Assembly (NCBI GenBank): GCA_900547725.1
Contig: URHR01000027.1
Location: forward strand, 1-23,973
DNA from: an uncultured Eubacteriales bacterium
GTDB taxonomy: Bacteria > Bacillota > Clostridia > Oscillospirales > CAG-272
Length of the DNA stretch: 23,973 nucleotides
Reading direction: 5' to 3'
In this document: positions 7,288-15,209 of the stretch, piece by piece
How the letters are laid out: every line of letters starts with the position of its first letter
Position numbering within the stretch: position 1 is the stretch's first letter
The notes under the pieces: model-generated
Database searches by the model: none
Told to the model about the DNA's origin: nothing
Seen by the model: only the letters and a program-made list of their open reading frames with translations
Translations under genes and position numbers: made by a program

Positions 7288-7998
7288 TTACGCATTTCCT
7301 TTCTTCAGATCATCTGCCGCACGGCGCGTCGCGGCAATCAGCTCGTCGATCTTCGCCAGCGGATCTTCGGCGTTCATGATGCCGGACGCCGCCCCCGCCG
7401 CCTCGGAGCCTGCCATGATAAAGTCGTAAACCTGCTGACCGTTCGTAATGCCTGCCGCCTGCTCCACAAGAATCGAGGGATCGATCGCCTTGATCGCGTC
7501 AATGCAGTCCTTGACATAGGACATTCCGCTGACCGCGCCGCCGCTTCCGCCGATCAGCTCGGAAGGCTCCGGGTTGATGATGTCGGGATGCAGTTCGGCA
7601 ATTGCCTTTGCCTCTGCAACCGTGTCCGCGCAGGCAAACACCAGCATATCCAACTCGTGCGCACGGTCGATCGTCTTTTTGATCTGCGGCAGGGACATCG
7701 GCTTCTCGCAGTGGTTGACCACCACGCCCGCCGCGCCCGCATCCTTCAGGGCTTCCGGCAGAATGTCCGCCATGCCGCGTCCGGGACGCAGGGTGTCCAT
7801 GTAGGGTGCCAGCACAATCAGATGCTTGGTGTTCTCCACCACGAGACGAAGTTCGACCGGCGTGGTGATGAACAGCACGTCAATATCGTATTTTTCCGCC
7901 GCACGGTCTGCCGCCTGAGCATACTCCAACACCTTGTCACCCCAGATGTAGTTTTTTGTTCCGATTTCAAAATACGGAGTCCGGATGGTTCTTTTCAT
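7288..7998 (-). CDS. Triosephosphate isomerase-like protein, archaeal type
   Basis: The 236-residue protein resembles the short archaeal triosephosphate isomerases rather than the 250-residue bacterial housekeeping enzyme. Lys15 in IGTKNYIWG, His96 in VVNHCEKP and Glu144 in INPEPSELIGGSG correspond to the catalytic Lys, His and Glu; the phosphate loop near GITNGQQ (183-189) is retained. The Asn of the usual N-x-K motif is Gly here. TIM homologues of this kind act on tetrulose phosphates in erythritol and threitol pathways, so the substrate may be a tetrose or another short phosphate. Its start overlaps the kinase stop by one base (TAATG) with GGAGGG just upstream, so translation is coupled. 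Confidence 0.85.
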   Translation of the reverse strand: MKRTIRTPYFEIGTKNYIWGDKVLEYAQAADRAAEKYDIDVLFITTPVELRLVVENTKHLIVLAPYMDTLRPGRGMADILPEALKDAGAAGVVVNHCEKPMSLPQIKKTIDRAHELDMLVFACADTVAEAKAIAELHPDIINPEPSELIGGSGGAVSGMSYVKDCIDAIKAIDPSILVEQAAGITNGQQVYDFIMAGSEAAGAASGIMNAEDPLAKIDELIAATRRAADDLKKGNA

Positions 7999-9470
7999 TA
8001 TGATTCCCTCCCTTTGTCGAAACCGTCGTCAGCCAATTCCCGGTAACGGCGGTATTTTTCATTGTAAAACGCAACGCCTTCCGCCTGCGGCAGATCCCGC
8101 ACGGCAATGCGCGTCATCTGCCCGGCGGCTTCCGGCAGACTGCGCCGGATTCCTGCTCCGACCGAAGCCAGCATTGCCGCGCCGATACAGCAGGTATCGG
8201 CTTCCTCGGTTACCAGAATCTCGCATCCGGTCACATCCCGCAGAATGCCGCGCCACAGGTCGCTGTGTGCGGTTCTTCCGGTCATAATCAGCTTGCCTGC
8301 CGGGCATCCGAGCCGTTTCAGCTCCTCCAGAACCCACCGCGCCTCAAATGCAACCCCTTCCATCAGCGCCCGCGCAAGGTCATATCGGTCATGCGACAGC
8401 TTCAGACCGATCACCTTTGCCGGCTCGTCCGGATTTTCATGCGGAAAACCCGCTCCGGCAAGATAGGGGATGAAAAAGAGATCCTTGGCACGGTCACGGT
8501 GCGTCTCTGCCCCTGCATCCAGCGTTCCGTAATCGCTTCCGACGAGATTTTTGTACCATTTCAGTACCGACCCCGCCGAGACCAACGATGCCATTGCTCC
8601 GTAAAGTCCCTCTACCGGATGGATTCCCGGCGAAATGTGGTTTCCGGAAAAGATCAGCCGATCCGTTATTCCCAACACCACCCAGGCGGTTCCGGTTGCA
8701 ACCAGAACATCTCCTGCCCGGATCGCGCCGGCGCCGAGCGACGCACAGTACTGGTCGTGTGCCCCGTTGCAGACAAGCACACTGCCCGGGAGTCCCAACT
8801 CCCGCGCCGCACGGTCCGTCAGAGAACCGATCACCGTGCCGGTCGGCAGAACCTCCGGGAGTCGTCCCGCGTCCAGACCGAGCAGCGAAAGGATCTCCGG
8901 ATCATACCTCCGCTCCCGGATGTTATACAGAATCCGGATTGCGGCATTGGTCGGATCGGTAACGGATTTGCCGGTCAGATACCGGTTTACCGTTTCCAAC
9001 GTGGTATCGAACCCGACGGCTTTTTCAAACACCTCCGGACGGTTTCGGCGCAGCCACAGCAGTTTTGCCGCGTCAAAGCCGGCGCCGACCTGCCAACCGG
9101 AGGCACGGTAAAGCCGTTCCCCCGCCAGCATCCGCAAATCATCCGCTTCCGCGTGCGCGCGGCCGTCCATCCATGTCATGACCGGCGTCAGCGCTTCTCC
9201 GTGCTCCCCTCTTGCCCAGACGCTGCCGCCCTGAGTGGAAAGCGAGATTGCGGCGATGCTGTCCGGTGTCGCCCCGGAGGCGGCAACCGCCTCCCGTACT
9301 GCCGTCCGCACCGCACCGATCCAGTCTGCGGCATTCTGCTCCACCCCGCCGTCGCCGGTGAAGTGCAGCTCGTATTCGCAATATGCCTTCCCGAGCACCC
9401 GTCCCTGCGGATCGCAGACCGCCGCTTTTGTACCCGTTGTTCCGACATCAAGCCCTATGACTGTTTGCAT
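7998..9470 (-). CDS. FGGY-family carbohydrate kinase (xylulokinase-like)
   Basis: The 490-residue kinase has the N-terminal ATPase motif VIGLDVGTTGTKAAVCD and the FGGY features EQNAADWI (about 49-56), TPVMTWMDGRA (near 100), CNGAHDQYCASLGAG and LVATGTAWVVLG (near 240-270). The fold is that of xylulokinase, gluconokinase and related enzymes, which use ATP to phosphorylate a sugar or ketose. It is first in the nine-gene operon. The ATG at 9470 is preferred over an in-frame GTG at 9476, because CGGGG lies at good spacing before it. A TetR-type operator candidate lies 17-28 bases before the start codon. The predicted substrate is the ketose made by the AraA-like isomerase, but the family does not allow a firm call. 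Confidence 0.9.
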   Translation of the reverse strand: MQTVIGLDVGTTGTKAAVCDPQGRVLGKAYCEYELHFTGDGGVEQNAADWIGAVRTAVREAVAASGATPDSIAAISLSTQGGSVWARGEHGEALTPVMTWMDGRAHAEADDLRMLAGERLYRASGWQVGAGFDAAKLLWLRRNRPEVFEKAVGFDTTLETVNRYLTGKSVTDPTNAAIRILYNIRERRYDPEILSLLGLDAGRLPEVLPTGTVIGSLTDRAARELGLPGSVLVCNGAHDQYCASLGAGAIRAGDVLVATGTAWVVLGITDRLIFSGNHISPGIHPVEGLYGAMASLVSAGSVLKWYKNLVGSDYGTLDAGAETHRDRAKDLFFIPYLAGAGFPHENPDEPAKVIGLKLSHDRYDLARALMEGVAFEARWVLEELKRLGCPAGKLIMTGRTAHSDLWRGILRDVTGCEILVTEEADTCCIGAAMLASVGAGIRRSLPEAAGQMTRIAVRDLPQAEGVAFYNEKYRRYRELADDGFDKGRES

Positions 9471-9486
9471 AAACACCCCGCACTAT

Positions 9487-9498
9487 CTAAACAGTTAG
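9487..9498. promoter_or_regulatory. Candidate TetR operator D, kinase operon
   Basis: The sequence is CTAAACAGTTAG, with outer halves CTAA and TTAG palindromic. It lies immediately upstream of the kinase start codon and overlaps the only promoter-like pair I can draw (TTGAAG at 9514-9509 and TTAGAT 17 bases on, both weak). A repressor here would block transcription start. It shares a core with sites at 11298, 18668 and 21838. Confidence 0.55.
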
Positions 9499-9518
9499 TT
9501 TTAATAACTTCAAACAAC

Positions 9519-9538
9519 AGGGAGTCATACGACTCCCT
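9519..9538 (-). terminator. Short hairpin after the D-2-hydroxyacid dehydrogenase gene
   Basis: Eight-bp arms AGGGAGTC and GACTCCCT enclose a 4-base loop. On the minus strand the stem is followed by GTTGTTTG, a poor U-tract. It lies 64 bases after the dehydrogenase stop and just upstream of the kinase promoter region, so partial readthrough from the tetR unit into the kinase operon is possible. Confidence 0.5.
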
Positions 9539-9601
9539 CGGATCAGGAGAATCCGCGTCCGGAATTCCGCCGGGCAGCAGATCTCCCGAAAAGCGGACTT
9601 T

Positions 9602-10612
9602 TCAGGTCGACGCCCGGTCGGACATATGGGACGCATAGGAACGGGTAATTTCCAACTTCATCGGCTCTCCCTGCTCCATGCGCAGAATATCGTCGATCAG
9701 CGCCATCGTAATCATCCACCTGCGGTCAAAGGTCGGACCTCCCATATGCGGGACGCAGTATGCATTCGGCAGTCTGCGCAGTTCGCTGTCTGCGGGAAGC
9801 GGCTCTTCCTCATACACATCCAGCACCGCACGGATTCTCCCCCGCTTCAGTTCGGCGATCAGGGCTTTCTCATCGATCACCGGGCCGCGCGCCGTGTTAA
9901 TCAGGAGTGCTCCGTCCGGCATCATGCCAAGCAGCCGTTCGTCTACCAGATGGTAATAGGACTTTGTCATTCCGCAATGCAGGGAAACGATTTTGCAGGT
10001 TCGGAAGATTTCCTCCAGCGATGCGACCTCAAACCCGTATTCCTTCTGCACTTCCTCGGTCAGGTAAGGCTTTTCCAGCACCTTGAACTTCAGCCGGAAC
10101 GCCTTTCCCATCCGGAACAGGTGTCGGGAGGTCATGCCGAAGCCGATGATTCCGACCGTCTGATCCAGCAGTCCTTCCCAGACCTCCCCGTTTTCATACC
10201 AACCGCCGTTTCTGGTCCGTTCCAGATAATCCGGAATTTTCCGGAGTGCCGTCAGCGCATACGCGATGACCGACTCCGCAACCGATTCCGCATACATCTC
10301 GTTTCCGCTGATGACGCGGATTCCGCGGTCATACGCCGCGTCAGACATGACCGGCGTCACCGAACCGCCGGTATGCGCGATCAGCCGCAACCGGTCTGCA
10401 CCCGCAAGAACGGTCTCGTCAAACAGCGTCGTCCCCCAACCGGTCAACGCAACGTCCACACCGTGCAATCGGTCGCGCAGCTCCTCCGGCGTCCAGTTGC
10501 GGCTCAATGTGTTGTATTCCACCTCCGCCACCGATTCCAGACGGTCACGTACCTGCTTCGGAAGAAAGCTTTCGCGAATCACACCCTGCGGTGCGGTCAC
10601 CAATAGTTTCAT
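9602..10612 (-). CDS. D-2-hydroxyacid dehydrogenase family (NAD-binding)
   Basis: The 336-residue protein has the fold of phosphoglycerate, glyoxylate and formate dehydrogenases. The catalytic triad is visible: Arg in NTARGPVID, Glu in DVYEEEPLP and His in VPHMGGPTFD. The nucleotide loop is GIIGFGMTSRHL, where the third glycine of G-x-G-x-x-G is Ser. It should reduce a 2-keto acid or oxidise a D-2-hydroxy acid with NAD(H). The ATG at 10612 is chosen over an upstream in-frame start because AAAAAGGAG precedes it at correct spacing. It follows tetR by 31 bases and shares its transcript, so it is probably derepressed together with the regulator. The substrate is unknown; a sugar-derived hydroxy acid is possible. 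Confidence 0.88.
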   Translation of the reverse strand: MKLLVTAPQGVIRESFLPKQVRDRLESVAEVEYNTLSRNWTPEELRDRLHGVDVALTGWGTTLFDETVLAGADRLRLIAHTGGSVTPVMSDAAYDRGIRVISGNEMYAESVAESVIAYALTALRKIPDYLERTRNGGWYENGEVWEGLLDQTVGIIGFGMTSRHLFRMGKAFRLKFKVLEKPYLTEEVQKEYGFEVASLEEIFRTCKIVSLHCGMTKSYYHLVDERLLGMMPDGALLINTARGPVIDEKALIAELKRGRIRAVLDVYEEEPLPADSELRRLPNAYCVPHMGGPTFDRRWMITMALIDDILRMEQGEPMKLEITRSYASHMSDRAST

Positions 10613-10643
10613 ATTGCGGTTCTCCTTTTTCAGACTCCTTTTG

Positions 10644-11261
10644 TTATTTTTTGAGATAACACCGGATGCCGGATTTGACAATCTCCTTATGTGCGGTCAG
10701 AAAATCCTGCCGATCCAGATCAATGTTGAGCAGACACGGCAACGTATAACGGTTGGAAAAATAGGAAAACGCACCGGTGATCAATGCAAACACCACCACC
10801 TTGCTGTTTGCGGCTTCGTTGAACACGCCGGCTTCCCTTCCGCGGCGAACCGTCTGCCGGATGCAGTCGATGATGGGAGCTTTTACCGCCGCAAAACTTT
10901 CGTTTGACTTCACAGCCTTTGCTTCGTTCAGGTTTTCCCACATAATGATCTTCACGAATTCGGGATTCCGGATCAGGAAATCGAAATACCGATCCACAAT
11001 CGCATCAATCAGCTCCGCCGGATCCGTGAACTGACGGGAAATCAGCTCCGCCTCGATAGAGGACAGCAGTTTGTATTCATATGCGATCACGTTTTCATAC
11101 AGCTTTTCCTTAGAGCCGTAGTACTGGTATATCATTCCTTTGTTGCATCCCGCGGCATCGGCAATGCAGTCCACCCGTGCCCCCGAAAACCCGTTTTGCG
11201 CAAATTCCCTGACCGCCGCCGCCAGAATGTTTCCCTTTGTTCTCTCCGCATTTCTTTCCAT
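10644..11261 (-). CDS. TetR/AcrR family transcriptional regulator
   Basis: The 205-residue protein begins with a standard TetR HTH domain: TKGNILAAAVREFAQNGFSG, then VDCIADAAGCNKGMIYQYYGSKEKLY (residues 30-55), where the recognition helix is around NKGMIYQYY. The remaining helical domain, about 140 residues, would bind the inducer and dimerise; it includes VDRYFDFLIRNPEFVKIIMWEN. It has its own near-consensus promoter, and a palindromic element sits over the expected transcription start, so autorepression is likely. Related elements precede three other units in the window, suggesting it is the local catabolic regulator. TetR proteins more often control efflux or lipid genes, so a sugar-locus role is somewhat uncommon. 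The ligand is unknown. GGAAGGG is rather far (14 bases) from the start. Confidence 0.92.
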   Translation of the reverse strand: MERNAERTKGNILAAAVREFAQNGFSGARVDCIADAAGCNKGMIYQYYGSKEKLYENVIAYEYKLLSSIEAELISRQFTDPAELIDAIVDRYFDFLIRNPEFVKIIMWENLNEAKAVKSNESFAAVKAPIIDCIRQTVRRGREAGVFNEAANSKVVVFALITGAFSYFSNRYTLPCLLNIDLDRQDFLTAHKEIVKSGIRCYLKK

Positions 11262-11297
11262 AATTATGAATTATGCCCTTCCTTTGCTGTTTGATGT

Positions 11298-11309
11298 ATA
11301 AACGGTTAT
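11298..11309. promoter_or_regulatory. Candidate TetR operator C, tetR promoter
   Basis: ATAAACGGTTAT lies within the larger near-palindrome TATAAACGGTTATA (11297-11310; 12 of 14 positions symmetric). It begins 7 bases downstream of the tetR -10 element and so covers the predicted transcription start, a classic position for an autorepressor. Confidence 0.65.
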
Positions 11310-11316
11310 ATAGTAT

Positions 11317-11345
11317 ATCATACCATACTTTTCCCTTTTTGTCAA
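11317..11345 (-). promoter_or_regulatory. SigA promoter of tetR
   Basis: On the minus strand TTGACA (11345-11340) and TATGAT (11322-11317) are separated by exactly 17 bases, one mismatch from consensus overall. It drives tetR and the D-2-hydroxyacid dehydrogenase gene. Confidence 0.85.
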
Positions 11346-11417
11346 GGCATCCCGTGCCGATCCGACAGCAGGCAGACGGAAACAGCGGTGGGCGACGACG
11401 GTTTCGGGAAGTCCGGA

Positions 11418-12434
11418 TCAGTATTTTCCGTTCCGCGCCTCGAAATGCGTCGGTTTGTTCAGGGTTCTGCCATCGGACTTCAGCCACTCCACCTGCAGAT
11501 CCATCAGTTCCCCTGCGCTGATTGCCGGATAACCGAAGGTCTGTGTGCACTTCATGGTGTTGACCAGATATGCGTCATTCTGCGGAACGCCCTCAAAGAC
11601 CGGCTCGACGCCCAGTCCCTTTCCCATACGGCGTGCGGCATATTCCACCGAGATCACCTCCGGCCCGGAGATGTTCATCTTGACCGCCGGGGAGTCGGCA
11701 TACAGCAGGGCGCGGATGGCATACTCGTTGGCGCTACCCTGCCAGATGTAGTTGATGCAGGCATTCTCAACCTGAACCGGCTTCCCGCTGCGGATATTTT
11801 CCGCAATGTCACACAGCACACCGTAATCCAGACCGATGGCAAAGCAGAGACGGTAGATAAATACCTTTGTCCCGTATGTGTTTGCCGCATACTCAAACGC
11901 ACGCTCACGAGCCAGACAGCTCATCGGATATTCGCCCATCGGGACAACCGCGTCCTCCTCGGAAGGTCCGCCGTTCCGAACGGGGGCGATGGAATAGATG
12001 TTTGCGGAGGAAAAGACCACAATGCGGGACTTCTTGAATTTTTCAGCCACAAACGCAGACAGCGTGGCATTCATGCCCCATGTTTCCCATTCGTGACCTT
12101 CCGTGCCGAATTTTCTGCCCGCCATGTAGATCACATTTTCCGTTTCCGGGAGCGCGTCCAGCTCCTCCCGTTTTTGCAGATCGGCACGAATGACCTCCAC
12201 CCCTGCCGACTCCAGCTTCTGCACCGCTTCCTCCGAGGAGAACCGCGAAACGGCAATGATCCGCTTTTTGATTCCTGCCGCTTTTACGGCATTCGCCGCG
12301 AGCACGCACAGCGAGGGACCCATCTTTCCTCCCGCACCGAGGATCATAATATCGCCCTCGATCTTTCCGATATCTTCGATCAGTTTTGCCGACGGCGTTG
12401 TCAGCATCTCGTCCAACTGTTTCTGATTCAGCAT
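11418..12434 (-). CDS. NAD-dependent epimerase/dehydratase family protein (extended SDR-like)
   Basis: The 338-residue protein has a Rossmann nucleotide loop, MILGAGGKMGPSL (30-42), then VIYMAGRKFG (101-110) in the place of the SDR substrate-binding strand, and VVFSSANIYSIAP (139-151), the usual active-site Ser strand. The catalytic Y-x-x-x-K is YPMSC (169-173), so the lysine is replaced by Cys. Extended-SDR enzymes epimerise, dehydrate or oxidise nucleotide sugars, or oxidise uronates. With the lysine lost, an altered mechanism or a binding role must be considered. The ATG at 12434 is chosen because AAAGGG precedes it and the upstream M20 stop is 4 bases away. It is last in the five-gene unit; no clear terminator was found before tetR. 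Confidence 0.82.
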   Translation of the reverse strand: MLNQKQLDEMLTTPSAKLIEDIGKIEGDIMILGAGGKMGPSLCVLAANAVKAAGIKKRIIAVSRFSSEEAVQKLESAGVEVIRADLQKREELDALPETENVIYMAGRKFGTEGHEWETWGMNATLSAFVAEKFKKSRIVVFSSANIYSIAPVRNGGPSEEDAVVPMGEYPMSCLARERAFEYAANTYGTKVFIYRLCFAIGLDYGVLCDIAENIRSGKPVQVENACINYIWQGSANEYAIRALLYADSPAVKMNISGPEVISVEYAARRMGKGLGVEPVFEGVPQNDAYLVNTMKCTQTFGYPAISAGELMDLQVEWLKSDGRTLNKPTHFEARNGKY

Positions 12435-12438
12435 TCGT

Positions 12439-13728
12439 TTACCCTTTCTTATCGTGTTGTTGTGCAAACGTCCTGCGGATGCGTCCTGCAAGCTCCGCAC
12501 CGTTTCCAAGCAAATCAATCACCGTTCCGGTCATCAGCTTGGTCGGGAGCAGAACGGCGGCACGGGCATCCGTTACCCGGAAATCCGCGCCGTGCGCTCC
12601 GCCGCTGTAACCGCCGCAGGTGGGCTGAATGGCAGGAAGAGCCTGACTGACATCACCCATGTCGGTAGAGCCGACCATGTCTATGCCGGACAGAATCCGA
12701 TCCTCTGGCAAAAACGCCCGCGCATTGGCGGCAAACAGCGCACTGAGTTCCCTGTTCTGTGCCAGAGGTGCGTACCCGCCGACGTCCCGGATCTCCACCT
12801 CGGCGCCGACGGCATATGCCGCCCCACGGATGGCACGGTCAACCTTTGCGGAGGCATCCGCCACCGCTGCCGGCGTCGCGCCGCGCACATAAGTCTCCAT
12901 TGTCACGTCCGCCGGCACAATGTTCACCAGATCTCCCCCTTTGGTAATGATGGGGTGTACCCGGATTTTGTCACTGTCGCGGAAGGTTTCCCGCATGGCG
13001 TTGATGCACACCATTGCAGCCATTGCGGCGTTCAGTGCATTGATCCCGTCCCACGGAGCGCCGCCTGCGTGTGCCGCCTTGCCGCGGAAGCGTACCGTTT
13101 TTGCAACAAAGCCGAGGCTGTTGCAATCCACAAAGCAGGCAGGCTCCGGGCAGTCCGGCTGCGCGTGTACCATCATGGCACAGGAAAATCCGTCAAAGAA
13201 GCCTTCCTTCAAAAGTTCCAGCTTCCCGCTCAGCTCCTGCAGTTTTCCCGCCCGGCGGAGCTCCTCGCGGTACTCCAGATCGACAAACTCCTCAGCCGGA
13301 ACGGCAAGGAACGTCACATTTCCGCCCAATGCGTCCGCAACGCCGCTGTTCTTCAGCGCATCCGCAACGCCGAGCAGTTCGGCGATCTGAATGCAATGTC
13401 CGCAGGTATGTGCCGCCCCGGTACGGGGATCGGCATAGGGGCAGTCGGGAGTCAGAACCGCGTCCAACTCCCCGATCACGCAAACCCGCTCCTCCCCGTC
13501 ACGCGGGGGAAACAGCTCCGCAGCCACGCCCGTCAGTGCCACGCGCCGGACATTGTACAGTCCCAACGCCCGCATCCGTTCTTCCACAAACGCCGAGGTT
13601 TTTTCCTCCCGGAATCCCAACTCCGGCGTTCCCCGAACCGTATCGGCATCGCCGTAAATACGATCCGCAATTGCGTCAAGATACGCGTATGCGCGCTCTT
13701 TTTCCGCCCGATAATCCGTGTTGCCCAT
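12439..13728 (-). CDS. M20 family metallo-amidohydrolase (AbgB-like)
   Basis: The 429-residue cytoplasmic hydrolase resembles aminobenzoyl-glutamate hydrolase subunit B and other M20D amidohydrolases, which cleave N-acyl or aminoacyl amide bonds. Metal-site motifs are in order: GELDAV (86-91), HTCGH (107-111, with Cys109 and His111), PAEEF (144-148, Glu146-147), MVHAQP (186-191), KAAHAGGAPWDGINAL (217-232) and GGAHGADF (376-383, His379). The residue after HTCGH is Cys rather than the usual Asp. GSTDMGDVS (353-361) is characteristic of the AbgB branch. It follows the solute-binding protein gene by 7 bases and precedes the epimerase gene by 4. In this unit it may remove an N-acyl group or amide from an imported sugar conjugate; that is inference. 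Confidence 0.88.
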   Translation of the reverse strand: MGNTDYRAEKERAYAYLDAIADRIYGDADTVRGTPELGFREEKTSAFVEERMRALGLYNVRRVALTGVAAELFPPRDGEERVCVIGELDAVLTPDCPYADPRTGAAHTCGHCIQIAELLGVADALKNSGVADALGGNVTFLAVPAEEFVDLEYREELRRAGKLQELSGKLELLKEGFFDGFSCAMMVHAQPDCPEPACFVDCNSLGFVAKTVRFRGKAAHAGGAPWDGINALNAAMAAMVCINAMRETFRDSDKIRVHPIITKGGDLVNIVPADVTMETYVRGATPAAVADASAKVDRAIRGAAYAVGAEVEIRDVGGYAPLAQNRELSALFAANARAFLPEDRILSGIDMVGSTDMGDVSQALPAIQPTCGGYSGGAHGADFRVTDARAAVLLPTKLMTGTVIDLLGNGAELAGRIRRTFAQQHDKKG

Positions 13729-13735
13729 GACTGTA

Positions 13736-15190
13736 TTACTCCAGCGCCTGAATCTTCCGCTTCAGCTTATTCATCAGGTAGGTGATCGCGTCCTTCTGCG
13801 CAGACAGATCGGACACATTCTCCGCCGAGCCGATCGGAGTCGGGAACGGCGACCGCAGCTCGTCCGCAAATTCCGAACCGAACGTAGCGGTCACGGAATT
13901 CAGGATGATATTCAGCATTTCAACCGATTCGGGCAACCGGTTGTTGCGGTATTTCACGGTCTCATAGTACACATCCATTACAGTTGCGCGCGTCTGATAG
14001 CCGAGCTCCTCCAACAGCGCGGATACCGCCTCTGCCTTTTCGGAACCTGCCATGATGGCGATCTGCGAATGAACCGCCTCGGAAAGCGTACGGTAATCCG
14101 ACTGACTCTCGTCGTACATGGGAAGCGGGAAGATCCCGTAATCCCGCTCCTGCGAGCGGAGCTTACCGGCATAGGTCAGCAGTTCCGTAATGAATACGGT
14201 ATTGCCGGTGGTAAACATCTCGCGGCATTCCTCGCGCGCTCCGTCATTGTTTCCGTTGACGAACACGCCCTCATTGTCGTTGACAAACCGATAGAAGTCG
14301 GCGTAAATATCCACGTTTGTCTCTCTGGTGAAGGTCGTGGTGATCTTGCCGTCCGCGTCCTTGGAGACAACCGTTACGCCGAACGCTGTCGGAAATCCGT
14401 CACGCCCGCTGGAAAACGCAGGAGAAACCATTCCGAAAAAGTCTTCTTTCGTATCCCGGCTGTCATCACCGTCCCGGTTTTCCGTACCGAACAGCGTGAC
14501 ATACTCCTTCAGTTTCTCAAACGTCCATTTCTTTTCGCGAACCACCCGATAAAGATCATCGCCGTCGGTTCTGTCCCTGAAATTCGCGGTATCGCAGAAC
14601 ATGACGAAGGCACTGTCAAGCATCGACAGCGTCAGATCCCCCTCTAACAGATAGAGCTTTCCGTCATAGGTGCACTCGTTGATAAAACTGCTGTTCCAGT
14701 AGGGCGACTCCAGGTCAATATACTTGGTGTTGTAATAATTGAGGAACATACCGTCCAACATCAGCGGAACCATGGAATAGTTCGGGCCGAACAGGATATC
14801 CATTGCTTCGCTGCCGGACTCCGCGTTTTGGCGGACTGCCGTAATGAATTCGGATTTCTGCGTCCACATTCCCGGCAGGGGTCTCAGTTTCATGCTTACG
14901 TTCAGCCGGTTCTGGACATACAGATTCCGGCTTTCGATAGCGGCTACCATCTTGTCCACAGAGTTCTGTTCGGGATCCATTTCGAACGCAATGTCTTCAC
15001 GGTTCCGCACACCGATATTGATTACAAGATTGTCATAGTCCAGATTGTCGGGAACAGGGCTTCCGCTGTCACCCGTATCCGAGCCCTCCATTCCGTTGTT
15101 TGTTGTCGTACCCCCGTTTCCGCGCTTGGAGCAAGCCGCCAACGGCAGGATACAAAAGATAGCCAGAAGTACAATCAGTATTCTTTTCAT
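13736..15190 (-). CDS. Extracellular solute-binding lipoprotein of an ABC importer
   Basis: The 484-residue protein begins MKRILIVLLAIFCILPLAAC, a lipoprotein signal peptide with lipobox LAAC and the lipidated Cys at 20, followed by a Gly/Asn/Thr/Ser-rich linker (to about 45). Size and composition fit the family 1 carbohydrate-binding solute receptors of Firmicutes (for example motifs VINIGVRNREDIAFE and EKKWTFEKLKEYV). It should be anchored outside the membrane and deliver substrate to a permease. No permease or ATPase genes are in the window, so it must share a transporter encoded elsewhere. The ATG at 15190 is chosen over an upstream in-frame start because it begins the signal peptide. It lies between the heparinase II-like and M20 genes. 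Confidence 0.85.
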   Translation of the reverse strand: MKRILIVLLAIFCILPLAACSKRGNGGTTTNNGMEGSDTGDSGSPVPDNLDYDNLVINIGVRNREDIAFEMDPEQNSVDKMVAAIESRNLYVQNRLNVSMKLRPLPGMWTQKSEFITAVRQNAESGSEAMDILFGPNYSMVPLMLDGMFLNYYNTKYIDLESPYWNSSFINECTYDGKLYLLEGDLTLSMLDSAFVMFCDTANFRDRTDGDDLYRVVREKKWTFEKLKEYVTLFGTENRDGDDSRDTKEDFFGMVSPAFSSGRDGFPTAFGVTVVSKDADGKITTTFTRETNVDIYADFYRFVNDNEGVFVNGNNDGAREECREMFTTGNTVFITELLTYAGKLRSQERDYGIFPLPMYDESQSDYRTLSEAVHSQIAIMAGSEKAEAVSALLEELGYQTRATVMDVYYETVKYRNNRLPESVEMLNIILNSVTATFGSEFADELRSPFPTPIGSAENVSDLSAQKDAITYLMNKLKRKIQALE

Positions 15191-15209
15191 CGCCTTGTTT
15201 TTCCTTTCT

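Noticed and set aside
4959..7379. 806-residue open frame on the plus strand
   Set aside because: It lies antisense to the SIS, AraA-like and YjbQ genes, whose motifs are intact. The translation is Arg/His/Gln-rich with no recognisable domain, so it is a shadow of codon bias.
8265..9638. 457-residue plus-strand open frame
   Set aside because: Antisense to the FGGY kinase gene, without ribosome binding site or domain.
12454..13785. 443-residue plus-strand open frame
   Set aside because: Antisense to the M20 amidohydrolase gene, which has all its metal-site motifs.
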